DNA of 64,000 nucleotides from Streptacidiphilus carbonis (GTDB lineage Bacteria > Actinomycetota > Actinomycetes > Streptomycetales > Streptomycetaceae): the NCBI RefSeq assembly GCF_000787775.1, contig NZ_BBPM01000022.1, positions 18,249 through 82,248 of the forward strand. Direction: 5' to 3'. The notes under the pieces are model-generated. The model was not told the origin of the DNA and searched no databases. It saw only the letters and a program-made list of their open reading frames with translations. Below, one piece after another: positions 46,324 to 54,800 of this stretch (position 1 is its first letter; each line of letters begins with the position of its first letter). Both the position numbers and the translations under genes were made by a program.

Positions 46324-47700
46324 TTACTGCCCGGCCTGCGCCAGGTCGTTGTCGATGGTGGTGTCCAGGCCCTTCAGCCCGTTCGCCAGGTTGGGCACCT
46401 TGCCCGCCTCGAAGTCGTACTCGAAGTTCTGGATGGTGGTCAGGTACTTGCCGCCGTTGACGGTGGCCGGCGTGGTGTTGGTGTTGGGGTTGTTGGCGAT
46501 GTCCAGGAAGGTCTGGAACTGCGGCGAGTGGTCCAGGCCCGGGTCCTGCAGCGACGCGAAGGTGCTCGGGACGTTGGAGATCGCGTTGGCGAACTGGACC
46601 AGCATGGGCGTGTCCGTGGTCATGAACTTCAGGAACTTCCAGGCGGCCGCCTGCTTGCTGCTCTTGGCGTTCATGCCGATGATCGTGCCGGTCTGGTAGC
46701 CGCGCCCGTAGGTGCTGGCCAGCGCGTCCGGGACCGGGAACGGTGCGGTGGCGTAGTGCAGTTCGGGGGCGTCGGTCTTGAGCATCGAGACCCGCCACTC
46801 ACCGTCCATCGCCATCGCGACCTTGCCGGTCTCGAACGGGTTCTTGGCGCTGAACTCGTCGCCGAAGGTGTTGCGGTACTTCTCGAGCTCGGTGAAGCCG
46901 CCGAGCGACTTGGCCAGGCCCTGCTCCCAGGTCAGCATCTGGGTGAAGGCCGGGTCCGCGGCGACGTTGGACTTGCCGGCGGCGGTGAAGTAGCTCGGGC
47001 CCCACTGGCCGAGCAGGTGCTCGGACTGGTTCTCGTAGCCGTGGAAGTTGGGCATGAAGCCGAGCTGGCTGTAGCTGCCGCCGCTGGCCTTGGTGAGCTT
47101 GACCGCGTCGGCGTCGAACTCGCTCAGGGTCTTCGGCGGGCTGGCTATGCCGGCCGCCTTGAACATGTCGGTGTTGTAGTAGAGGCCGTAGGCGTCGCCC
47201 AGTTCGGGGAGCGCGCACTGGTCGCCCTTGTAGTCGGTGTAGTCGAGCATCGACTTGGGGAAGGTCTTGGCCGGGTCCAGGCCGTCGGCCTTCATGAACG
47301 GCGTCAGGTCGGCGAAGGCGTGGCTGCTGCAGTACTCGCCGACGTTGTTGGTGGAGAAGGTCGAGACGACGTCGGGGGCGTTGGCGCCGCCGGCCCGCAG
47401 GGCCTGGTTCACCTTGTCGTCGGTGTCGTTGCCGACCGCCTTGACCTTGATGTTGGGGTTGGCCTTCTCGAACGCCGCGATGCTGGTGTTGATCGCCTTG
47501 AGCTCGTTCGGGGCGCTCCAGCCGTGCCAGAAGGTGATGGTCACCGGGGCGGACGAACTGCCGACATTGCCGGACGAACCGGCGTTGCTGCTGCCGGTGC
47601 AGGCCGCGGCGGTCAGCGCCAGGGCCGCGGTGCAGGCGAGTGCGGCGGTGGCGCGCCGGAAGCTTGCGCTGCGGATTCTCTCGGAGGGAGAGGTCGTCAC
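46324..47700 (-). CDS. Sugar-binding lipoprotein (extracellular solute-binding family 1)
   Basis: A 458-residue lipoprotein. The signal ends LTAAACTG with the lipid-anchored Cys34, followed by a Ser/Gly-rich tether. The mature protein starts with the family strand VTITFWHGWSAPNELKAINT and has PDVVSTFSTNNVGEYC, LYYNTDMFKAAGI and AMAMDGEWRVSML, all typical of CUT1 sugar-binding proteins. Strong aromatic content fits oligosaccharide binding. The GTG start is supported by GGAGGAAACCC. It is the first structural gene after the ROK regulator. The ligand is inferred from the GH4 and kinase genes to be a beta-linked glucose or amino-sugar oligomer. Confidence 0.93.
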   Translation of the reverse strand: MTTSPSERIRSASFRRATAALACTAALALTAAACTGSSNAGSSGNVGSSSAPVTITFWHGWSAPNELKAINTSIAAFEKANPNIKVKAVGNDTDDKVNQALRAGGANAPDVVSTFSTNNVGEYCSSHAFADLTPFMKADGLDPAKTFPKSMLDYTDYKGDQCALPELGDAYGLYYNTDMFKAAGIASPPKTLSEFDADAVKLTKASGGSYSQLGFMPNFHGYENQSEHLLGQWGPSYFTAAGKSNVAADPAFTQMLTWEQGLAKSLGGFTELEKYRNTFGDEFSAKNPFETGKVAMAMDGEWRVSMLKTDAPELHYATAPFPVPDALASTYGRGYQTGTIIGMNAKSSKQAAAWKFLKFMTTDTPMLVQFANAISNVPSTFASLQDPGLDHSPQFQTFLDIANNPNTNTTPATVNGGKYLTTIQNFEYDFEAGKVPNLANGLKGLDTTIDNDLAQAGQ

Positions 47701-47731
47701 GGGTTTCCTCCAATGGGGTGGCGGGCATCGT

Positions 47732-47820
47732 CGCCCGTCCGAGGGGAGTTCGTGGATGCTGCGTCAGGGTGTGCTGATCCACGGCCCCGGCGCCGTGCGC
47801 CGGTCCGAGGGGGTTCGTGG
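47732..47820. repeat. Imperfect direct repeat upstream of the binding-protein gene
   Basis: GCCCGTCCGAGGGGAGTTCG (within 47732-47755) and GCCGGTCCGAGGGGGTTCG (within 47798-47820) are near-identical, 65-66 bases apart in the same orientation. They occupy the gap between the regulator and the binding-protein gene. They may be regulator sites or a local duplication. Confidence 0.5.
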
Positions 47821-47847
47821 GGGTGGTTGCCGGTGGATCCCGGGGTG

Positions 47848-49071
47848 TCAGTGGGTGCTGAAGACACGCTCCCTGGCGGTCGCCAGCGCCGACTGCAGCG
47901 CTCCGACGACCACCGGTGAGCCTTCGACGGTGCTGATCCCCAGCCGTGGCCGGGACACGGCCAGACCGGTCAGCTCCTCCTGGACCAGGAAGCGCAACCG
48001 CTCCCCGCCGGCCTGCGGAATGTCACCGCTGAGCAGGACGAGTTCCGGGTCGACCACCGCGACGATCGCGGCCAGGCCGGTCGCCAGCCGTCGCGCCAGC
48101 TCGGCCAGCATGGCGTCGTCGCCCTGTCCCGCCGCCTCCGCGGCCTTGCTGACGGCTTCCGGTGCGGTGCGGGCGGCGATGGCCTGCTCCTTGGCCAGCG
48201 CCAGCACGGCGGGGGCGCCGGCCAGCATCTGGAACCCGCCGGCGTTCTCCCGGCGGACGTTTCTGACCACCGGCGCGCCCGGCAGCGGCATGTAGCCGAC
48301 CTCGCCCGCGCCGCCGGTGTGGCCCCGGTGCAGCTTGCCGCCGAGCACGACCGCGGCGCCGATCCCGTCCTCGACCCACAGCAGCACGAAGTCGTCCACG
48401 CCGCGGGCCTGACCGACCCGCTGCTCGGCCACCGCGGCCAGGTTGACGTCGTTCTCCAGTGCGACCGGGACCCCCAGACCCTCCGTCAGCTCCGCCACCA
48501 GCCGGGGCGAATGCCATCCCGGCAGGTGGGGGGCGTAGCGGAGCTTGCCGGTGGTCGGGTCCAGCGCTCCCGGCGTACCGATCACGACCTGCTTCAGCAC
48601 GCTGCGGTCGAGCCCGGCCGCGTCGGCGGCCGCCGAGACGGCCTCGCGCACCCGCTCGACCGTCCCCGCGGCGTGCCGCCCCGGTGTGGCCAGCCGGTAC
48701 TCGCCGACCACCGCGCCGGTGATGTCCGCGATCGCGACCCGGATCCGCCACGGGTTGACATGCAGCCCGGCGACGAACGCCGCCTCGGGGTTGATCTCGT
48801 ACAGCTGCGCCCCGGGCCCCGGCCGTCCCGCCGTGGTGCCGACCGGCACCACCAGCCCCGCGCTCTCCAGCCGCGCCAGCAGCTGCGACGCGGTGGGCTT
48901 GGACAGCCCGGTCAGCACCCCGAGCTGGCTCCGCGACAGCGGGCCCTGCTCCAGCAGCAGCTCCAGCGCGGCCCGGTCGTTGATGGCGCGCAGCAGGCTC
49001 GGGGTCCCCGGCTGCCCGGGGTTCCCGCCGCCGGTCGTTCCATTGCCGCTGCTGTGGCCTGTGGCGGACAT
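47848..49071 (-). CDS. ROK-family transcriptional regulator
   Basis: A 407-residue regulator. The N-terminal winged helix (about 25-85) includes GPLSRSQLGVLTGLSKPTASQLLARLESAGLV. The C-terminal ROK sugar-binding domain has DITGAVVGEYR, VIGTPGALDP, ENDVNLAAVAEQ with the kinase-like Asp, and GHTGGAGEVGYM. The usual zinc motif (CGCxGCxE) is absent and the protein has no cysteine at all, so a different structural solution must hold the sugar-binding loop. The ATG at 49071 lies 10 bases after GAGGAG; an in-frame GTG at 49083 is too close to it. It likely represses the downstream operon and itself. Confidence 0.92.
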   Translation of the reverse strand: MSATGHSSGNGTTGGGNPGQPGTPSLLRAINDRAALELLLEQGPLSRSQLGVLTGLSKPTASQLLARLESAGLVVPVGTTAGRPGPGAQLYEINPEAAFVAGLHVNPWRIRVAIADITGAVVGEYRLATPGRHAAGTVERVREAVSAAADAAGLDRSVLKQVVIGTPGALDPTTGKLRYAPHLPGWHSPRLVAELTEGLGVPVALENDVNLAAVAEQRVGQARGVDDFVLLWVEDGIGAAVVLGGKLHRGHTGGAGEVGYMPLPGAPVVRNVRRENAGGFQMLAGAPAVLALAKEQAIAARTAPEAVSKAAEAAGQGDDAMLAELARRLATGLAAIVAVVDPELVLLSGDIPQAGGERLRFLVQEELTGLAVSRPRLGISTVEGSPVVVGALQSALATARERVFSTH

Positions 49072-49184
49072 CTGCCTCTTCACTCCTCACACCGAACTAC
49101 CGGGGGACCGGAGACATACTCCACTGCTCGCCGTGGAATCGTCCCGGTGAACGCCCTGCCGACTTGGACCCGCGCATGAACTAA

Positions 49185-49199
49185 TAGGAAACTTTCCTA
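49185..49199. promoter_or_regulatory. Perfect palindrome TAGGAAACTTTCCTA, probable ROK operator
   Basis: The 15-base palindrome TAGGAAA-C-TTTCCTA stands out as AT-rich in this GC-rich DNA. It lies 114 bases upstream of the ROK start, and the flanking bases extend it slightly. ROK repressors bind AT-rich palindromes of this kind, so self-regulation is likely. Confidence 0.65.
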
Positions 49200-49322
49200 A
49201 CTATGGGCAGGAACGTACGGCCCCGGCAAGGGCGTGTCAATGGGCTGTGCGGGGTCGTCCCCGCCGGAAACCGAAGCGTTACCTGGCGGGGCTGCGGGGC
49301 CCGGGTGCGGGTGTGTGCATGG

Positions 49323-49410
49323 CTGGTCGCGCAGTTCCCCGCGCCCCTATGGGTCTGCAACTGCCTCAGTTGCACAAGCCAGGGCGCGGGGAACTGCGCG
49401 AACACCAGCC
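49323..49410. repeat. Large REP-like hairpin element
   Basis: The arms contain TCGCGCAGTTCCCCGCGCCC (49327-49346) and GGGCGCGGGGAACTGCGCGA (49382-49401), which are reverse complements. Inside is a second hairpin, TGCAACTG/CAGTTGCA (49356-49374). The 22-base core recurs at 63822-63843. From memory, this sequence is dispersed widely in Streptomyces gene gaps. It may terminate transcription from both sides. The rest of 49072-49433 holds no gene. Confidence 0.85.
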
Positions 49411-49433
49411 AGGCAGACGCCGCAGCCGAAGGC

Positions 49434-50519
49434 CTAGCGCCCGTCCCCGTGCCCCGGCTGCCGCGACGTCTGCGGCGTCTGCGGCGCTATGGCCGCCGCC
49501 GCGCGGGACTGGACCGAGGTGGGGTCGGCCAGTGCGGACGGGGAGGCGATCTCGGGCGTGGTCGAGGCGGCGCCGTCCTCGCTCCTCGCCGCCGGCAGGG
49601 CGACCGTGCCGACCTGGACGCCGTTCTCGTCGAGCGCCGCCTTGATGCGGCGCCGCAGCTCGCGGGCCACCGACAGCGCCTTGCCCGGCATGGTCTTCGC
49701 GGCGACCTTGACGACCACCGTCTCCGACCCCAGCGAGTCCACGCCGAGCACCTTCACCGGCTCCCAGAGCTGCTCGGTCCAGGGGTCGTCCTTGGCCATC
49801 TCCTCCGCGGCGACCAGGATCAGCTCCTCCACCCGGCCCAGGTCCTCGAAGTACCCGACCGGGACCTCGACCGCAGCGGTGGCCCAGCCCTGGCTCATGT
49901 TGGCGATCCGCTTCACCTCGCCGTTGCGGATGTACCAGATCTCGCCGCCGTCGCCGCGCAGCTTGGTCACCCGCAGGCCGACCTCCAGCACCGTCCCGGT
50001 GGCGACCCCGGTGTCGATCTGGTCGCCGACCCCGTACTGGTCCTCCAGGATCATGAACACGCCGGAGAGGAAGTCGGTGACCAGGTTGCGCGCGCCGAAG
50101 CCGATCGCCACACCGGCCACTCCCGCGCTGGCCAGCAGCGGGGCCAGGTTGATGCCCAGAACGGACAGCGCGGTGAGCGCCGCGGTTCCGAGGATCAGGA
50201 ACGAGGCGACGCTGCGCAGCACGGAGCCCATGGCCTGCGAGCGCTGCTTGCGCCGCTCCGCGTTCTCCAGCAGGTTCGTTATCAGCGCCGGCTGGTTCTC
50301 CCGGTGGGCCTGGGCCATCCGGGTCACCATCTTGCTGATCATGGTGCGGATCACCGCCCGCACGACCAGCGCGATCACCAGAATGAAGATGATCTTCACT
50401 CCGCCGGTGACCCAGCCCTCCCAGTGGCTGCTGAGGTAGCCGACGGCCTGACCTGCACTCTTCGTCGCATCGCCGATCGACGGGGCGGTCGGGGTGGGAG
50501 AGGGAGTCTGCGTAGCCAT
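49434..50519 (-). CDS. Mechanosensitive ion channel (MscS family)
   Basis: A 361-residue membrane protein with about three membrane segments (40-60, 105-125 and the pore helix near 128-148, APLLASAGVAGVAIGFGARNLV). The beta domain follows: VGDQIDTGVATGTVLEVGLRVTKLRGDGGEIWYIRNGEVKRIANMSQGW. The cytoplasmic domain is alpha/beta, with an Ala/Ser/Pro-rich C-terminal tail. This compact three-helix form is the common MscS type and is conserved next to an HNH gene in streptomycetes, as far as I recall. TAGGGT lies 6 bases before the ATG, so the mRNA is probably leaderless. Confidence 0.93.
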   Translation of the reverse strand: MATQTPSPTPTAPSIGDATKSAGQAVGYLSSHWEGWVTGGVKIIFILVIALVVRAVIRTMISKMVTRMAQAHRENQPALITNLLENAERRKQRSQAMGSVLRSVASFLILGTAALTALSVLGINLAPLLASAGVAGVAIGFGARNLVTDFLSGVFMILEDQYGVGDQIDTGVATGTVLEVGLRVTKLRGDGGEIWYIRNGEVKRIANMSQGWATAAVEVPVGYFEDLGRVEELILVAAEEMAKDDPWTEQLWEPVKVLGVDSLGSETVVVKVAAKTMPGKALSVARELRRRIKAALDENGVQVGTVALPAARSEDGAASTTPEIASPSALADPTSVQSRAAAAIAPQTPQTSRQPGHGDGR

Positions 50520-50525
50520 CAGCAC

Positions 50526-50531
50526 ACCCTA
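50526..50531 (-). promoter_or_regulatory. -10 box TAGGGT for the leaderless MscS gene
   Basis: On the minus strand TAGGGT (50531-50526) ends 6 bases before the ATG at 50519, so transcription should start at or beside the start codon. No clear -35 box is visible. Confidence 0.5.
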
Positions 50532-50636
50532 CCGAGGGTCGCTGTGACACCGGCCCCGCCGCGTCGCCCCCGGGGCCGATACACCTGTCGATCGGATGAG
50601 CGAGGATGCCCGCCTGTCAGGCAGGAAGTGCAGCAG

Positions 50637-50759
50637 ATGAAGATCTGGGGCATGAAGGATGTGGGGCAGGACACACTGCCCTTGTTCTTCCGGTTTAGTG
50701 GCGCCACGGGGAGGCCTACGGCGACACTGAGGGGAGATCGTGAAGTGAACCATGTGTGA
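50637..50759 (+). CDS. Possible 40-residue small protein upstream of the HNH gene
   Basis: An ATG preceded by AGGAAG at 8 bases opens a 40-codon frame beginning MKIWGMKDVGQDTLPLFFRF and ending GDREVNHV. It ends 75 bases before the HNH start. I do not recognise the peptide. Codon bias is weaker than in neighbouring genes, so it may instead be untranslated leader. The remaining gap (50526-50834) shows no other feature. Confidence 0.25.
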   Translation: MKIWGMKDVGQDTLPLFFRFSGATGRPTATLRGDREVNHV

Positions 50760-50834
50760 CCGGTACGGAGTCCGTCCGGACTGCGTGCTCGTCCCGGCGC
50801 GAGCCACGCGCCGTCGGCGTAAAGGGAGGCCCTC

Positions 50835-51404
50835 GTGCCGCATGTCCTGGTCCTCAACGCGTCGTACGAGCCACTAGGCGTCGTATCGATGCGCCGCGCC
50901 CTCGTTCTGGTCCTCGACAAGAAGGCTGTCAGCCTTGAGGACTCCGGGGTACTTATGCATAGCGCCACCAGCGCCATTTCGGCGCCGTCCGTCGTTCGAC
51001 TGACCCGCTTCGTGCGGGTCCCTTTTCGTGGTCCTGTTCCGTTGACCCGGCGCGCGCTCTTCGCGCGCGACGGGGGCCGGTGCGTGTACTGCGGTGCCGT
51101 CGCAACCAGCGTCGACCACGTGGTGCCGCGGAGCCGGGGCGGCCAGCACCGCTGGGACAACGTGGTGGCGGCCTGCCGCCGCTGCAACCACGTCAAGGCC
51201 GACCGCCACCTCGCCGACCTCGGTTGGCGGATGAAGCGTCCACCGGCCCCGCCCAGCGGCCTCGCCTGGCGGATCATCGGCACCGGGCACCGGGACCCCC
51301 GGTGGCGCCCGTATCTGGAGCCCTACGGCTCCCGTGAGGAGGTCTCCCACGTCGCCCCCGACGTCCCTCGACCGGAGGCACCGACCGAACGACTGTCCGC
51401 CTAG
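50835..51404 (+). CDS. HNH endonuclease family protein
   Basis: A 189-residue protein. The N-terminal half (1-75) is a conserved non-catalytic part beginning MPHVLVLNASYEPLGVVSMR. The HNH nuclease motif follows: CVYCG, then DHVVPRSRGGQHRWDNVVAACRRCNHVKADR with the catalytic His, the structural Asn and the second zinc CxxC. Chromosomal HNH proteins of this type are widespread and conserved in actinobacteria, with a probable role in DNA repair or RNA/DNA processing rather than restriction. GGGAGG lies 6 bases before the GTG. The C-terminus is Pro-rich. It is divergent from the MscS gene. Confidence 0.92.
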   Translation: MPHVLVLNASYEPLGVVSMRRALVLVLDKKAVSLEDSGVLMHSATSAISAPSVVRLTRFVRVPFRGPVPLTRRALFARDGGRCVYCGAVATSVDHVVPRSRGGQHRWDNVVAACRRCNHVKADRHLADLGWRMKRPPAPPSGLAWRIIGTGHRDPRWRPYLEPYGSREEVSHVAPDVPRPEAPTERLSA

Positions 51405-51441
51405 CCGTCGCAGCGGCGAGGCTCCCGCATCGAACCCTTCG

Positions 51442-51858
51442 TCACCCGTTCAGGCCGGTGACGGAGGGTTCGATGCTGTCCGGGCCGGCGTCGTCCCTCC
51501 CTGTACGGAAGAGGGCGTTGCGATCGACGGTGGCCACCGCCGTGTTCACCAGGGCGACGACGCCGAAGGCGATCGCCCAGCCGCCGTGGCCGATCAGGCC
51601 CAGGCACACCGCCGCACCGCCGAAGACCAGCACCTTCACCAGCAGCACTCCCGGCAGCGGCACCCGGAACCTGGCCCGGGGCGCGGCGACCAGCCCCCAC
51701 AGCACCATCCCCGCGGCCGGGGTGCCGAGCCCGAGCAGCAGATGGACCGGCACCCCGCTGCCGGTGCTGAAGCCCCACCAGGCCAGGACGGCGAAGGCGG
51801 CCAGTTCCAGCAGGAAGGCCAGGCCCTCGTTGGCCAGGTGCAGTTGTCTGGGTATCAC
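51442..51858 (-). CDS. Small membrane protein, YrdB/DUF2568 family
   Basis: A 138-residue protein with four membrane helices (about 12-30, 38-58, 70-88 and 92-110). It begins with the family-type HLANEGLAFLLELAAFAVLAWWGF. Its function is unknown. Its start overlaps the stop of the GH84 gene by four bases, so it is translated after that enzyme and may be functionally tied to it at the membrane. The C-terminus is short, polar and cytoplasmic. Confidence 0.85.
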   Translation of the reverse strand: MIPRQLHLANEGLAFLLELAAFAVLAWWGFSTGSGVPVHLLLGLGTPAAGMVLWGLVAAPRARFRVPLPGVLLVKVLVFGGAAVCLGLIGHGGWAIAFGVVALVNTAVATVDRNALFRTGRDDAGPDSIEPSVTGLNG

Positions 51859-54800
51859 TCGGCGGCCCCCGGAGTCGGCGGCCCGGCCGATGCGCTCGGG
51901 TCGGCGCCGGTGGTGGAACCGTCCGTCGGACCGGTGCTGGGCGACGTGGAGACCGGGTCCGACGGCGAGGCTCCGGACGTCGCCCCGACGGACGGCGAGG
52001 CGCCGGCGCCCGGGCGGGGGGAGGCGGAGGCGGTGCCGCCGGGGGTGCTCGGCGGGAGGCCGGTGCCGGTGGTCTGTGTCCCGGCGACGGCATAGAGCTC
52101 GAAGCCGAACAGCGAGTAGCCGAAGCGGGTCCCGCGCTGCACCCCCTGCATCCGGACGTACCGGACATTCGGTGCGTTGAAGTGGACTGTCTCGTCGCCG
52201 CCCTGACCGTCCAGCACGGTGGCGGCCGTGGTCCAGGTCACCCCGTCCGCCGAGGTCTCGATGCGGTACTGGGCCGGGAAGGTGTCCGGCCAGTGCAGCA
52301 CCGCCTCGCCGACCGTGGCCGGCTGCGCCAGCTCCAGCTGGACCCAGGCGTCGTCCTTGGCGGGGGAGAACCAGCGGGTCGTCGCGTCGCCGTCGTTGAC
52401 ACTGCCCGCCGGGAAGTCCGAGTCCTCGTCGCCCGAGGAGGTGGCGGTGGCGGTGCGTGCCAGATCCGGTCCCGAGGTGCGCGGATACACGTTCACCTGC
52501 ACGCTCTCGCTGACCTGCTGGCCCCCCTTGGCCGGGGTGAACACCACCGGCACGGTGTAGCTGCCGGTGGGGGTGGCGGCGTCGGCGGTGATCCGCAGGG
52601 CGGTCGTCGCCGTGCCGCCGCGGGGGAGCAGCACCGTCTTCGGCGTGGTCACGGTGAGGCCCTTGAGCCCCTTGGGCAGCTGGGCGGTGAGGGTGCCGGA
52701 GGCGCCGGAGAAGCCCAGCGCCTGCAGGCTTGCGGCCAGGTCGGCCGCGCTGCCGCCGGCCTCGACGTCCACGCTCTGCTGGGGCAGCTGCAGCGCCGCC
52801 ACCGGGGTGTCCGCGTACCAGGGGACCACCTGGTCGACCACCGGCGGCGGACTGCCTGCCGCCCAGACCAGACGGATCTGGTCGATGTCGACCCGCGGGT
52901 CGGTGGCCAGCTCGGTGTAGCCGGGGGTGAGCGCGCCGATGCGGACCCAGCCGGCCTTCGGCGCCGCCGTCCCGCCCTTCGCCGTGTCACCCGCCGCCGT
53001 CTTCGCCGGCAGCTGGTGCACCTCGATCCAGCCCTCGGCCGCCACGGTCGGGTCGGTCAGCACCACCACCCGGCTCAGCGCCCGCGCGGTGCCCAGGGTC
53101 ACCGCCAGCGCGTCCCCCGCCTGCGGCGCGGCCACGGCCTTGTACGCGGTGTCGAGGTCACCGTCCGTCACATTGGAGACCGGGAAGCCGGGCAGGCCCA
53201 CCGGGCCGCCGCTCGCGGTCAGCGGGGTGCTCGGCGCCGTCACCGTGAACTCGCGCACCGCCACCGCGTTCGCCTGCGTCGCCGTGGCCCGCAGCCGCAC
53301 GTAGCGGGCGGTGGTGCCGGCGGGCAGGGTCGCCTTGACGGTCATCTGATCGTGGTACGTGCCGGCGGTGTGCCAGCCGCCGTCGCCGTCGGAGTACTCC
53401 AGCACGGCGTCGTGCAGGTAGTCCTGCGCCGCCGGGCCGCCGTCACCGGACCCCATCTGCACCGAGACGGTGCCGACCTGCTGCGTGCTGCCCAGGTCGA
53501 CCCCGATGGTGTCGGACACCTGCGGCGGGGCGTCGCTCCAGTAGTAGGTGCTCGCGTCGCCGTCGACCATCAGCGCGGGGTCGTGGTCCTGCGCCGTGCC
53601 CAGGGTGCCTGTCGGCACCGTCGGGGAGCCGCCGAGCCCCGCCCAGCTGTTCGAGGCCGCCAGCGCCCGCTTGAGGAAGGCGTCGAGCACACCGCTTCCT
53701 ATGGTGGCGTCCGACTGGGACAGCTGCTGCATCAGCTGACGCAGCTTCAGCTGGTCGGCCCAGGCCGTGGCGCCGGCCCCGGCGCGCTGCGCCGTGAGCA
53801 TGTCCACCGCCGTCTGCCCGGCCCGCCCGTACAGCGCCAGCTGGGCCAGCCAGTCGCCGTCCTCGGCCGCGACGGCGCTGCCGCCGGGGTCCGTCCCGGC
53901 GCCCAGGTCCGCGGGCGCCTGCGCCATGGTGGTGAAGGCCGCCCGCAGCGCCACGGCGGAGCCGTTGCCGCCCAGGGCCGACCAGAAGGCGCTCATCAGC
54001 GGGCGCAGATAGGCGGACTCCTCCTGGTCCGGCGACGAGGTCGACGCGACCGGGGTCGAACTCGCCTGGAAGTCGCCGGTCTTCGCCGCCTGCGGGGCCA
54101 GGTTCTGCGCCGGGGAGGCGCTGTTCCCGGCCAGCGCCGCCAGCGCCGCCACCACCGTCGGCCGGCCCGACGCCAAGTCCTGTTCCGCCGCCCGCCAGGA
54201 CGCCCGGGCGTCGTAGCCGGTCGGGTTCCAGGCGTAGTCGGCCGCGGTGAACAGCGGTATCCGCGAGATGACCGGCTGCTGCATCGCATTGACCAGCAGC
54301 GCCGCCGACCCGGTGGCCACGCCGCTGTCCCGGCCGGCGTAGGGGCCGAGGTAGAGGCGGTCCGGGGTGGAGTCGTTCGCCAGGTAGTTGTCCTGGGTCA
54401 CCAGCGGGTGCCCGAAGGCCTGTGCGGCGCTGCTCGTCTGACTGCCGGTGATGGTCGACGGCTGCACGCCCACACCGGTCCAGGCCACCTGCACCGCCGG
54501 GTCCAGGTCCTTGGCCAGCGCCGTACGGTACGGCGTCGCGCCGTCCTGGTAGTACTCGGTGGGCAGCAGCATCAGCGGGGCCGCGTCCGGGTGCGCGGAG
54601 ATGAAGCGCTTGAGTACCGCCGCGGCCAGGTCGCTCTGCGCCCGGGCCGTCGCCGCCGCGCCCCGGCCGTAGCGGGACACGTCCGCGTCGCAGTGCCAGT
54701 GGCTGAAGCTGCTGTCCTGGAACTGCAGCTGGAAGGAGCGGAAGCCCAGCGCCCAGAGCGACTCCAGCTTGCTGATCAGCGCGTCCTGGTCCTGCTGCGA

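Noticed and set aside
49323..49410. Hairpin element considered as an attachment site or insertion sequence
   Set aside because: There is no transposase or integrase, no target-site duplication that I can see, and the core recurs as a lone arm at 63822, which fits a dispersed REP-like repeat better.
50835..51404. HNH protein as part of a restriction or mobile intron system
   Set aside because: No methyltransferase, intron or phage gene is adjacent. The protein looks like the conserved chromosomal HNH type.
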